37,773 nucleotides of DNA, from contig WTGY01000069.1 of NCBI GenBank assembly GCA_011523365.1, positions 1 through 37,773 of the forward strand. The letters run 5' to 3'. The DNA is from Caldilineaceae bacterium (GTDB lineage: Bacteria; Chloroflexota; Anaerolineae; Caldilineales; Caldilineaceae). The stretch's first letter is position 1, and each line of letters opens with the position of its first letter. The notes beneath the pieces are model-generated. The model was not told the DNA's origin. It did not search any database and saw only the letters and a list, made by a program, of their open reading frames with translations. Below are positions 6,443-15,332 of the stretch, in pieces. The position numbers and the translations under genes were made by a program.

Positions 6443-8197
6443 TTACCATCTTTCGTAGAGATTGCCCCCAATGTAGAAGCGCTCCATCTGGTTGCCCCAG
6501 TAGGCGGTGAATAGACGACCATCGGGCAGTTCTATGGTAACCGGGTAGCCGATATCCCAGTTCAGGAAATCATCTCGCAGAATACGCCTGTCCTGCGCCA
6601 GCCAAGTCCGGCCCTCGTCCCGACTGAGAGCCAGTTTGATGCTGCCCAGATCGTCGAGGCCGTCTTCGCGTCGGCAACGCCAGCCATAGGAGCACAGAAT
6701 CTCCCCGCTGCTAAGCGTGAGCAGCCGCGCCCGGTGTCCGAACGACGGCATGGGTGTCTCCTCCCAGGGTGTCCACGTCTTTCCGTCGTCAACGGAAGAT
6801 GACTGAAGATGATTTCCATCGACAATTCGGATCAAGGCGATGAGTCGTCCAGAGGGTGCACGCGCCAGCGTGGTCTCCGGGTATATCGCGGTGTATTGCG
6901 AGGGTACCTCCCCTATCGACGCGTGGAAATGCCAGGATTGACCTTCATCATCCGAGGCGAATAGCGAGGCTGAAAGGGGTTCGCTGAGGCAGCTTGACAC
7001 CGGTAGCAGCAGCCGTCCGGTCGGTAGCCGCACAGCAGGGGCCATCACCGTAGCATCTGTCAGCGGCCCAGAGTCCAACTTCTGTGAATCGATCGTCCAG
7101 CTGCGTCCGTCATCCACAGATCGCAGGAACCACGTTTCAAAGTCGTTTCGGCTGGCCAGAGGTTCAATTCTTTCACCAGATTGGTCGTGGTTCCGATAGA
7201 TGAGAATGCTGAGAAGCCAGTTCCCGCCACCCAGTCGGTGGAAAACGGGCACGCGAATGTCGAATGGCCAGGGGAAGTGGGCTATGACCTGAGCGTCTTC
7301 GGGATTCCAGGTCTGCCCCTCGTCTCCGGACCGCACCAGAATGGCCTTCCCATGGGGCGCCACGTGTTCGGCGGCCTGGCGAAAGGCCAGCATGATTTCC
7401 CCGTCATCTGCCAAAGCGATATCCAGATCGTTACAGTGGTCTCGCCCATGGTGGTAAAGGATCATCTGCTTGGATGAGACGCGCTCTGGAAACAGCTCCG
7501 GATATAGCCGCTTGCTGAGCGCGTTGACCACCCGTCGCAGCTGCGTCACGTCGTCCTGGAGTTGGGCGATCTGATCGGCATTGGTGTGGGCTGAAACTTC
7601 CAGGGTGTCCTGTCGATCCTTGATCATGAAGAATGAAACGGTGCCCGCCTGAGGTGTTTCGAGATCGACGCGTAACCGGAGCGGCTCTTGCGGTGTTACG
7701 CGGTGGGCGGGCACGGTCAGACGGTAGATGCCACTGTTGCCGTGCATCTCGTGCTGGCGGTGGTAACCGTCGGCCGGCATCTGCACGCGTTTGGGCGTGA
7801 ATTCCAGCCGAAAGTCATCCGCCTGCCAGGCCATAGCCGTACGAACCCCGAGGTCGAAAGTAAGGGCATAATCGCCGTTAACCAGTAGTCGGGCCTGATT
7901 GGGAGGATAAACATTGTAAGAGGTGTTGGAGCTAGCACCTACAAAGTAGAACGCGGTCAGAGCTCTGGCAGGAACCGGGTGCGTTTCCCATTCCAAAGGC
8001 GGCGTCTCTTCCAGCGGCCGTCGCCACCAGGAGAGTGTCCACCAACCTTCGGCATAGCCTCGAAAGTCGTTGCCCGGCCTGGCTCGCGCCATTGTGTGTG
8101 TAGGGCCGGCCGGGGCGGACAGAATGCGCCGGAACCCTTCGACCAGCTGCAGCTCCTCCGCTCCTGGGGACAGTTCAGAATAGTTCTCGGTTGCCAT
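6443..8197 (-). CDS. BNR/Asp-box sialidase-like exo-glycosidase family protein
   Basis: A 584-residue protein with no signal peptide. Residues ~1-200 look like a beta-sandwich; 205-232 form a short coiled-coil-like helix (ADQIAQLQDDVTQLRRVV). From ~243 onward there is a six-bladed-propeller-type domain with five clear Asp boxes: SGDEGQTW (290), SVDDGRSW (360), SDDEGQSW (415), SVDDGKTW (468) and SRDEGRTW (525). This is typical of the exo-alpha-sialidase/BNR superfamily, which also contains lyases and binding proteins, so sialic acid specificity is unproven. The ATG at 8197 has GAGG seven bases upstream. It is the last gene of a group with a family 5 binding protein and two permeases, which suggests it processes the imported compound. 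Confidence 0.8.
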   Translation of the reverse strand: MATENYSELSPGAEELQLVEGFRRILSAPAGPTHTMARARPGNDFRGYAEGWWTLSWWRRPLEETPPLEWETHPVPARALTAFYFVGASSNTSYNVYPPNQARLLVNGDYALTFDLGVRTAMAWQADDFRLEFTPKRVQMPADGYHRQHEMHGNSGIYRLTVPAHRVTPQEPLRLRVDLETPQAGTVSFFMIKDRQDTLEVSAHTNADQIAQLQDDVTQLRRVVNALSKRLYPELFPERVSSKQMILYHHGRDHCNDLDIALADDGEIMLAFRQAAEHVAPHGKAILVRSGDEGQTWNPEDAQVIAHFPWPFDIRVPVFHRLGGGNWLLSILIYRNHDQSGERIEPLASRNDFETWFLRSVDDGRSWTIDSQKLDSGPLTDATVMAPAVRLPTGRLLLPVSSCLSEPLSASLFASDDEGQSWHFHASIGEVPSQYTAIYPETTLARAPSGRLIALIRIVDGNHLQSSSVDDGKTWTPWEETPMPSFGHRARLLTLSSGEILCSYGWRCRREDGLDDLGSIKLALSRDEGRTWLAQDRRILRDDFLNWDIGYPVTIELPDGRLFTAYWGNQMERFYIGGNLYERW

Positions 8198-8270
8198 TTT
8201 GAAACCTCATCGAGTGGCGTAACACAAAACGAAATACGAAGTCCGGGGCAATTGTCTTTGTAGAATCAAC

Positions 8271-9068
8271 CTAAGCCTTTCCTCGCTGCCACAGACGGGG
8301 GTCCAGAGCCATGCGCAGTCCGTCGCCGAGGAAGTTCAATCCCAGAACCGTTATGAAGATAGCCGCACCCGGGAAGAAAGAGGTCCAGGGGGCCTGCTCC
8401 AGGAAGCCGTACCCATTCTTCAGCATGGCCCCCCAACTGGGCGTTGGAGGCGGCGCCCCCATCCCCAAGAAGCTCAGGCTGGCCTCTGACAAGATAGCGC
8501 CTGCTATGTTTAACGAAGCCTGTACGATGAGCGGGGCAGTGACGTTAGGCCAGATGTGGCGACGCAGCATCCGTCCATGGCTTACGCCCACGACGGTTGC
8601 TGCGATGACATAGTCGCGTTCCCGCACTGACAGAACCTGTCCCCGCACCAGCCGCGCGAAGGCCGGTGTATTCACGATGCCGACAGCGATCATCACGTTG
8701 CTCAGGCTTGGCCCCAGCGCCGCGGTGATGGCCAGTGCCAGAACCAGGGTAGGAAAGGCGAAAAAAGCGTCAACGAGACGCATCAGCGCGTCATCGGCCC
8801 AGCCACCCCAATAGCCAGCAAGCAAACCGAGAAGGACTCCGAGAACGGTCGCCAGGCCAACCGAAACCAGACCCACTTGCAACGAAACGCGTGAACCATG
8901 GATGAGGTTACTCAAAACATCGCGGCCCAGATCATCGGTGCCGAGCAGATGGGCGAAGCTGGGCGGCGACAGCACAGCGCCGTAATCCAAAGCTGTGGGA
9001 TCATAAGGTGCAATGAGATCTGCTGTGATTGCCATCAGTATGAGGACGACCCACACCAGGATGCCCAT
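8271..9068 (-). CDS. Peptide/oligosaccharide ABC transporter permease, DppC type
   Basis: At least 265 residues, an inner-membrane permease of the binding-protein-dependent (DppC/OppC) family. Features are the LLGTDDLGRDVLSNLIHGSR motif, five or six hydrophobic segments, and the ATPase-contacting EAA loop (YVIAATVVGVSHGRMLRRHI). The first ATG at 9068 gives a protein lacking the usual cytoplasmic N-terminus. The frame is open upstream to a stop at 9198, and it encodes a fitting stretch (RRFQKNRFNVLRRVLETRLA) but has no ATG, GTG or TTG. ATC at 9149, eight bases after a G-rich ribosome-like site, is one candidate non-standard start. Pairs with the DppB-type permease 140 bases upstream. Substrate unknown. 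Confidence 0.88.
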   Translation of the reverse strand: MGILVWVVLILMAITADLIAPYDPTALDYGAVLSPPSFAHLLGTDDLGRDVLSNLIHGSRVSLQVGLVSVGLATVLGVLLGLLAGYWGGWADDALMRLVDAFFAFPTLVLALAITAALGPSLSNVMIAVGIVNTPAFARLVRGQVLSVRERDYVIAATVVGVSHGRMLRRHIWPNVTAPLIVQASLNIAGAILSEASLSFLGMGAPPPTPSWGAMLKNGYGFLEQAPWTSFFPGAAIFITVLGLNFLGDGLRMALDPRLWQRGKA

Positions 9069-9207
9069 CCAGGCAAGCCGTGTCTCAAGGACCCGTCGCA
9101 GGACGTTGAAGCGGTTCTTTTGGAATCGTCGTGTCAGTGCGGAGGTGATCTGTGAAGCCCCCCTCTCCCGTCCCAGTTGCCCAGTTATCGTTCCCCTTCA
9201 GATCCCT

Positions 9208-10158
9208 CTACCCATAGCGGATACGAGGGTCCAGGTAGACATACAGGATGTCGGTAACGAGGTTACTGATCAGCACGGCTATCCCCATGAGCAGCATCAC
9301 GCCCTGGACCATAGGGATGTCGCGCCCAAATATGGAATCCATCGCCAGGCGGCCTATCCCAGGGATGCCGAAAACCGATTCAACGATAACCGTCCCCCCA
9401 AAGAGCCGTCCCATTTGCAGTCCGATAATGGTGACGACGGGAATGAACGCGTTCTTGAGTGCGTGGCGGATGATCACCACCAGTGCCGCCAAGCCTTTGG
9501 CCCGCGCCGTAGTGATGTACTCCTGTTGGAGCACCTCCAACAGCGCTGATCGGGTCTGTCGCATGGTGATGGCCGCCAGTGCAGTGCCAAGGGTGATGGC
9601 CGGCATAATCATCAGCTTCAGATTCGCAAGCGGACTGTCGAAGAACGGGACATAACCGCCGGCAGGCAGCCAACGCAGCCACACGGAAGCGACCAGAATC
9701 AGCATGATGCCCAACCAAAAGTTAGGGGTCGCCACGCCTGCCAGGACAAAGACAGTCCCCGCAGCATCTAACTTGGAGTTAGGTTTGATGGCTGAGATGA
9801 TGCCCATGGGCAGACCCACTCCCATTGACACCAGCATAGACAGCAGGCTGAGTTCGATTGTGGGACCCAGCCTCTGGGCAATCCCTTCCAGCACTGGCTG
9901 TTTGTTGCGAAAGGACACGCCCAGGTTGCCCTGCAGCACTTTGCCTACCCAGTTGAGGTACTGAACCGGTAGGGGGCGGTCCAAACCCAACTCACGCCGG
10001 TAATATTGGTACAGTTCCTCATCACGTAGGGCGTCTTCGGGCAAAAGGGCTATAGCGGCATCACCCGGGACGAGCAAGATAATGGCAAAGGAAATAACGG
10101 TAACCAGCCACAGTACGGGAATGACCTGTAGAAACCGTCGCACCAGATAGCGCGTCAT
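9208..10158 (-). CDS. Peptide/oligosaccharide ABC transporter permease, DppB type
   Basis: A 316-residue inner-membrane permease of the DppB/OppB family. It begins with the characteristic MTRYLVRRFLQVIPVLWLV, has six hydrophobic segments, and carries the EAA loop YITTARAKGLAALVVIIRHA and the C-terminal DPRIRYG. The ATG at 10158 follows AAGG by seven bases. It should pair with the DppC-type permease downstream and with the binding protein at 10724-12352. A 565-base gap holding a decayed transposase fragment separates the permeases from that binding protein. No ATPase gene lies in this group; the OppD/OppF-type ATPases at 19647-21676 are the nearest. Confidence 0.9.
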   Translation of the reverse strand: MTRYLVRRFLQVIPVLWLVTVISFAIILLVPGDAAIALLPEDALRDEELYQYYRRELGLDRPLPVQYLNWVGKVLQGNLGVSFRNKQPVLEGIAQRLGPTIELSLLSMLVSMGVGLPMGIISAIKPNSKLDAAGTVFVLAGVATPNFWLGIMLILVASVWLRWLPAGGYVPFFDSPLANLKLMIMPAITLGTALAAITMRQTRSALLEVLQQEYITTARAKGLAALVVIIRHALKNAFIPVVTIIGLQMGRLFGGTVIVESVFGIPGIGRLAMDSIFGRDIPMVQGVMLLMGIAVLISNLVTDILYVYLDPRIRYG

Positions 10159-10385
10159 CCTTCACCCTTGCGAATTCCCGAAAATACCTTCAGTTTGATA
10201 CCGGAAACGGTTCGCATTCCGACTTCGAATTTCGAACATAGACGCAAGCCAAACTGCCTGGGAAACGTACTGATGCGGTCGAGGAAGGCTCTGCAGGCGT
10301 CGAAGACGTGTCGCCACCACTTCCAGCTCCTTTCATTCAGGTTCAGACCGGGACGATCAGGGGGGGAGAAGACGCTAAACTCAAC
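10156..10385 (-). pseudogene. Remnant of an IS630-family transposase (C-terminal end)
   Basis: Read on the minus strand from 10385, an open stretch without a start codon gives SPPDRPGLNLNERSW followed by KWWRHVFDACRAFLDRI. The first part matches the strongly conserved C-terminal IS630/Tc1-type motif PPxxPxLNxxExxW around the last catalytic acid. The second fits the following helices, with residues missing in between. Upstream the frame is closed by a TGA at 10386-10388, and further reading (to about 10560) gives only interrupted fragments. The frame runs out in a TGA overlapping the start of the DppB-type gene. No terminal repeats were identified. The remainder of the 565-base gap holds nothing recognisable. 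Confidence 0.55.
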
Positions 10386-10723
10386 TCAGCGGCTGAAGCC
10401 CATCACCTGCTTGAGCCGGGTACATCCCCAAATGGGAGCGCGTTTGCGGCTATCTCAGGCCTTCTGCGTTGGATGCTGGCGAGGCATCCGGGCGGAGGGC
10501 CCGGACGTGAAATCCAGAAACCTGGGATTCACCACTTGAGCCAGCGACGCAACTTTTTTGACGTCCAAACGTGCCCAAGCAGCCCGTGATCATGCGGCTC
10601 TGTCTCGACGGCGACGCTCACGATGTGCCAAACCTACTCTTGGCCCAAAAAGGGGCGACGTCCACGCGTGTGTCAGTACCGTCACCCCTGAGACCCCAAA
10701 CCGATTGTAGTGATGCGTTCAGA

Positions 10724-12352
10724 TCAGGTCCAATGCAGTTGCGCCCCATTCCAACTCCAGGCGCTCCACTCCACCGTCACCCCACTTAACTCTTTCGGGA
10801 AAATCAGGGCTCTCGGAATGGCGTAGATGAAAAGCCATAAAGCGTCTTCATAAACCATCTCCTGAATCCGTCTATAGATTTCGTGACGCTCGATGGGGTC
10901 GAAGGTTGCCTGACCCTGGGCCATCAGTTCATCGATCTCCGTGTTCGTCGAACGCACGAAGTTTCCGTAGCCCGTAGTCAACAGTTGCCGGCGCTGGCCA
11001 CTTGGGTCGGGGCTCCAGCCACGCGTATTGTGGTTGAGGTCCCAACCCTCGCCTGATCGAGCTGCCTCACGCCACTTGACAACGTCTACGACATCCAGCT
11101 CTATGTTGATACCCAATTCTTTTACCGCGGCTTGGACCCCCTGTCCCGTCCTGAGATCCTGACTGCGGTTAAGCTGCAGCATAACCAGATCCACACCATT
11201 GGCATAGCCGGCTTCCGCAAGGTACTCCAGCGCCTTGTCCGGGTCATAGTCGTAGAAGGGAAGCCCGTCATCATACCCAAGCCCCCCCTTGGGCCAGAAA
11301 TGTTTGGAGCGGAAGCCGAGGCCAAACCCCAATGCGTTCGTCAAGTCATCGTAAGGGATGGCATGGGCAAGCGCTTTGCGCAATGGGATGTTATCGGCGA
11401 ACCTCCCCTGTTGGGCGTTGAGACCCAATGCATAGGTCGTGGGCGCCCAAGTAACTGGAAAATTCATCAGATTCGAATCGCCATGAGCCGCGGTCCAGTC
11501 TTTGGGGTCGATATCCGACAGATGCATATCACCACTGCGCAGCCTCAGAAAGGCCACCGTGTAGTCGGTGAGCATATCGAACCTTATCGAGTCCAGGTAC
11601 GGCAAGGGCTGACCATCTTCCCCCGTCTGCCAGTAGTCCTCAAAGCGCTCGACGGTGATATGATCGTCTTTCACCCACTCCACAAACTTGAACGGACCGG
11701 TACCAACCGGGTGTTGGGCATATTCGTCGTCGCCCATCGTCTCGACGGCCTGCTTCGAGACGATCCGTGTGCGACCATTGCTGGCTGGGTAGGCCATCAG
11801 ATGGGGGAAGGCCGCATTCGGTGCCGTCAGATTGACCCGGATGGTATGAGAGTCGATACTATCGATCGACTCAATCTCAGCGACGACATCCTTAGCCACC
11901 GACTGGGGATGGTCTCGCATCCGGAGAAGGTTCCACTGGGCGACATCGGCATTCCAATCACTGCCATCGTGGAACTTTACCCCCTCCCGCAAGTTGAAGA
12001 CCCAAGCTGTGTCACCGTCGCGTTCCCAACTCTCTGCCAGAGCTCCCGCCAGCTCAAAAGTGCCGGCCTCCGGGTCAACGAGCTGGTGATGCAGCAGACT
12101 GTCGTGTATCTGCCCCCATACCTGGGTATGGGGTCCCGTATCCAGGTGTGCATCAAGTATCTTGGGCGGCTGTTGACGGGCAATCAAAGTGGGCCCACCG
12201 CGCTTGATCATCGATACCGGTTCGGCGAGCGCCTGAGGTGCTGGCTGTGGGGCTGCTACGGCGCAGGCGGCCGTTACGAGGCCGGCGGCCGCCGCCGCTG
12301 AAACCTGTAGGAATTTTCGACGGGAAATCTCGTGAGCGTTTTTCTCTGCCAT
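10724..12352 (-). CDS. ABC transporter substrate-binding lipoprotein, family 5 (Tat-exported)
   Basis: A 542-residue solute-binding protein of the SBP_bac_5 (DppA/OppA) family, for peptides, oligosaccharides or nickel-like ligands. The N-terminus has a twin-arginine signal (SRRKFLQVSAA, R11-R12) and a lipobox ending at Cys30 (LVTAAC). It would therefore be folded before export and anchored to the outer face of the membrane. Family hallmarks include WVFNLREGVKFHDGSDWNA and the VGTGPFKFVEW segment. The ATG at 12352 has GAGGAG seven bases upstream. It is the presumed first gene of the group with DppB, DppC and the sialidase-like enzyme, now separated from them by a transposase remnant. The ligand cannot be read from sequence. 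Confidence 0.9.
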   Translation of the reverse strand: MAEKNAHEISRRKFLQVSAAAAAGLVTAACAVAAPQPAPQALAEPVSMIKRGGPTLIARQQPPKILDAHLDTGPHTQVWGQIHDSLLHHQLVDPEAGTFELAGALAESWERDGDTAWVFNLREGVKFHDGSDWNADVAQWNLLRMRDHPQSVAKDVVAEIESIDSIDSHTIRVNLTAPNAAFPHLMAYPASNGRTRIVSKQAVETMGDDEYAQHPVGTGPFKFVEWVKDDHITVERFEDYWQTGEDGQPLPYLDSIRFDMLTDYTVAFLRLRSGDMHLSDIDPKDWTAAHGDSNLMNFPVTWAPTTYALGLNAQQGRFADNIPLRKALAHAIPYDDLTNALGFGLGFRSKHFWPKGGLGYDDGLPFYDYDPDKALEYLAEAGYANGVDLVMLQLNRSQDLRTGQGVQAAVKELGINIELDVVDVVKWREAARSGEGWDLNHNTRGWSPDPSGQRRQLLTTGYGNFVRSTNTEIDELMAQGQATFDPIERHEIYRRIQEMVYEDALWLFIYAIPRALIFPKELSGVTVEWSAWSWNGAQLHWT

Positions 12353-12588
12353 TTTTTGTCTCCTCCCTCATAAGTAAGCGCAGTTTCCTAGAACAGGGGG
12401 ACCACTCGACCAACTGAACTGACCTCGGCTACGTTCTGCTCGTCTGTCTTCCCATCACGCCGCGGGCGCTTCCCAGACGGGCGATGGAATTCTGACTGCT
12501 TCTGAGCAACTGCATTGAACGCAGCGACAGGCCGGATTGGTCGCCTCCCAAACTGAAATACACGCAGCGCGCTCGAAAGGAGCGTATG
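12353..12588 (-). other. Non-coding leader region of the binding protein gene
   Basis: About 236 bases upstream of the binding protein gene on the minus strand. It must contain that gene's promoter, but no convincing pair of -35/-10 boxes is visible; the ribosome site GGAGGAG is at 12360-12366. No open reading frame of convincing quality and no RNA gene was seen. Confidence 0.4.
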
Positions 12589-12630
12589 TAAAAGCCTCAT
12601 TTTTGCCCCATTGGGCGCAAGAATGAGGCT
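12589..12630 (-). terminator. Rho-independent terminator of the GH116 operon
   Basis: AGCCTCATT (12593-12601) pairs perfectly with AATGAGGCT (12622-12630), and the inner bases TTGC/GCAA and CCCA/TGGG extend the stem. On the minus strand the hairpin starts 26 bases after the GH116 stop and is followed directly by TTTTA, as expected for a terminator of the operon above it. Confidence 0.75.
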
Positions 12631-12655
12631 GATCTATTCTATTATATCACATATA

Positions 12656-15229
12656 TTACAGTTGCACATCCAGTGGTTGGCCCGCTGCCACCGTAACCCC
12701 GGCGGGGAGAGAGACTTTTCGCCCGTTGACGACGAGCTCGTTCAGCGTTATTTTGCCGCTGCCAAGCTCGATGCTGAGCTGATCTCCGGACAGATTTATG
12801 CTGCCCCAGGCGCCCTCAACGGAAAAGAAGGTGGCAAAGTTCGCCCGGTTCACCTGGGGCGAGAGGGCGATGCGGCCCCGGCTGAGATCGATCTGCAGGC
12901 GGGCATAGGCCTGCAGGAGGCCGTAGCTGGCCATGGCGCGGGCGTAGTGGTCGCCACATTCCGGCTCGTTCCAGGGGTTGCGGGCGGTGCCGTCGTGGCG
13001 GGAACGGATGGCCTCCACGATCGACTCACCCTCCGCCAACAGGCCTTCCTGGATCATCAGGCAGGCCACCTCATATTCGCAGCCCGACCAGACCTCGTGG
13101 GCACGCAGGACCGCGGTGAGTGGGATAATATCTCCCGGCTCCTCAGGGAAGGTCGCGTAGACGACGCCCTGTTCCTCGTTGACGGCAAAGGCGCGCAGGA
13201 AGTTGGTCGGCACTTCATTCATGCGCTTGAAGTTATGCCGGTAGATGGAGCGGAGCGCTGTGCGGAGACGTTCAGCGGGCACAAGCCGGCCCAAGCCGAC
13301 CAGATTTGCCAGCCACTGGCCGAAAAGCTGGTCCGACAGGCAGCCGTTGTGGACCTGATTGTAGGGAGCCTGGCCCTGCTCCATGAACAGCGGGCTGTCC
13401 TCTGCGCCCGGCACGGTATCGCCCATGCCGCCCATGCCGTAGCTGGCGCCAAAGTCGGCGGCGGCTGCGGCCAGGTCGAGGCGCTGCTGGTAGAATTCAC
13501 CGTTCCAGAGGAGTTCGTCGGCGCGTGGGGCGCCGCGGGCGGCGATCTCTTCGTAGACGGCTGCGGTCTGCGGGTCGTCCAACTCCCTGGCGATGGCGGC
13601 GCCGGACCTCAGCGCGGCCAGATAGAGGAAGGTCATGAGCGGGTTTGGCCCATAGTAGGCGATGTCGGTCGTATTGTGCTGTTCGCCCTCCATGACGCCA
13701 TCGCGATCGGCATCCCAGCCCCCGGGTTGCCAGGCATACTCCAGCGCCAGCCTGGCCTTTGGCCACAGCCGTGCCAGGAAGTCGCGATCGCCCGAGAGCC
13801 GGTAGTCGCGCAGGAGCTGGATCACCTCGGCCATCTGTCCGTCGGCCGCTGTTGTCGCCTCAGCCAGAAAGGGCTCGGCTCCACTGGGTGTGCGCGTGCG
13901 GAAAAACATGCGGCCGTCGGGTCCGGTTTCAACCAGAAAGGCATTGGCGCGCATGTCCCGTTCCAGGCTCGGATAAAGTGATGCCAAGGCCTGCTCGTAC
14001 ATCCAGACGTGGGTGCAGTTCATGGGGCAGCAGCCGGAGTCCGGGTTGCAGCCCTCGTAGGCGTAGAACTGGCCGGAGGCGTCGCGAAAACAGGTCTGCG
14101 TGCGGATGGTGGCCATGTTGCCGGACACGGCGTCGATCACGAAGTCGGGTACGGTTGTGGCGTAGAGATGCCGGTGGAAGTCGCGTGTTTCGGCTTCCAG
14201 GCGTTCGCGCTCAGCCACCACGTAGCGAGCGACTGAATCGGCGCTGGGAAATCTCTGGGTATATTCGTTGCCCACCCAGCGCGGCTCATCCACGTCGGGA
14301 AGCTGTACGTAGCGATTGGGGAAGCACCAGGTGAGGATCACCGGGACCGTAACGGCCTGGCCGGGATCCAGCGTGATGCTCATACCGAGCGCTGCCTCGA
14401 GCCGGCGCGCCACGGTCAGGTTGCCGCTCGGCGCCGCGACCGTGGCGTCCTCTTCACGCTCGAAGGGCACGCTGCCCAGCAGCTGGTACCAGAAGGGGCG
14501 GAGAGAGTAGGGCCAGTCCTGCTCGCCGAGGCGGGTCTGCAGGGTCGTTTCCGGCCAGGGTGTGACCGCGGCCATGCTGCCGGCCATGGGATGCTGGCCG
14601 CCGTCGCGTTCGGACTGCATGAGAACGCCCTGGAACCCCGGCTCGCGCACGGTCCGGTTCACCTGTTGTCCGCCCGGCCAGGGTGCATCGCCGGGCCAGG
14701 GCGAAAACTGATAGCCGACCAGGTTCGACATGACGGCCACCAGGAGCGCCTTGATTTGGCGTTCTGTGCGGTTTTCGAGATTCCAAGACAGAATCGCGGC
14801 GGGCAGCCCGGAGTCCTCGGTGTTGCCGGGTATCATCGGATTGAACGCGTCCAATGAGACCCGGACCGGAAACGGGTGCTCGGTGGCGCCGTCCTCGAAG
14901 TCCAGATGGGCCAGCGGATATTCGCCTGTGAACCTGACCTCGCCGAAGCGGGGCAGACCGGGGACCTGGTGAACCGGTACGCCGCGCGAGCCGGTGAAGG
15001 GCGGAAAAAACTGGCGCTCCAGCACGCGCGCCTTAGGTATACCCGATCCATCGTCGACGCCGAGCGCAAAGAAGTTGCGGAACGGCGCCTGGCCTTTGGC
15101 CGGCCGGTTGGCAATCTCAAAATCACAGAGCTGGCCGCGGCCGCCCAGGCTGACCGTGCCGGTGCCAATGCCGCCGAGTGGAAAGGCTATCTCTCGCAGA
15201 TGTTCGCCGGTATATGTGAGACGTGCCAT
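12656..15229 (-). CDS. GH116-family glycoside hydrolase (GBA2-like beta-glucosidase/glucosylceramidase family)
   Basis: An 857-residue enzyme with the two-domain GH116 layout: an N-terminal beta-sandwich (~1-340) opening with IAFPLGGIGTGTVSLGGRG, and a C-terminal (alpha/alpha)6 domain. By alignment from memory with human GBA2 and bacterial GH116 enzymes, the nucleophile is probably E392 (YAYEGCN) and the acid/base D522 (EQHNTTDIAYYGPN). Known members cleave beta-glucosides, beta-xylosides or glucosylceramide; this one, with no signal peptide, should act on imported glycosides in the cytoplasm. It is the last gene after a binding protein and MalF/MalG permeases, so the importer probably delivers its substrate. 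A terminator follows 26 bases downstream. The exact sugar specificity is uncertain. Confidence 0.85.
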   Translation of the reverse strand: MARLTYTGEHLREIAFPLGGIGTGTVSLGGRGQLCDFEIANRPAKGQAPFRNFFALGVDDGSGIPKARVLERQFFPPFTGSRGVPVHQVPGLPRFGEVRFTGEYPLAHLDFEDGATEHPFPVRVSLDAFNPMIPGNTEDSGLPAAILSWNLENRTERQIKALLVAVMSNLVGYQFSPWPGDAPWPGGQQVNRTVREPGFQGVLMQSERDGGQHPMAGSMAAVTPWPETTLQTRLGEQDWPYSLRPFWYQLLGSVPFEREEDATVAAPSGNLTVARRLEAALGMSITLDPGQAVTVPVILTWCFPNRYVQLPDVDEPRWVGNEYTQRFPSADSVARYVVAERERLEAETRDFHRHLYATTVPDFVIDAVSGNMATIRTQTCFRDASGQFYAYEGCNPDSGCCPMNCTHVWMYEQALASLYPSLERDMRANAFLVETGPDGRMFFRTRTPSGAEPFLAEATTAADGQMAEVIQLLRDYRLSGDRDFLARLWPKARLALEYAWQPGGWDADRDGVMEGEQHNTTDIAYYGPNPLMTFLYLAALRSGAAIARELDDPQTAAVYEEIAARGAPRADELLWNGEFYQQRLDLAAAAADFGASYGMGGMGDTVPGAEDSPLFMEQGQAPYNQVHNGCLSDQLFGQWLANLVGLGRLVPAERLRTALRSIYRHNFKRMNEVPTNFLRAFAVNEEQGVVYATFPEEPGDIIPLTAVLRAHEVWSGCEYEVACLMIQEGLLAEGESIVEAIRSRHDGTARNPWNEPECGDHYARAMASYGLLQAYARLQIDLSRGRIALSPQVNRANFATFFSVEGAWGSINLSGDQLSIELGSGKITLNELVVNGRKVSLPAGVTVAAGQPLDVQL

Positions 15230-15332
15230 GGGTTTTTCGCTTCTCTTGTGGCGTGGTAGGAGTGGGATAGATGATCATGCCGGCCTGACGGTCGGCCGCA
15301 GTCGACTGCAGGAACCTGGCCCGGAGCGGTCC

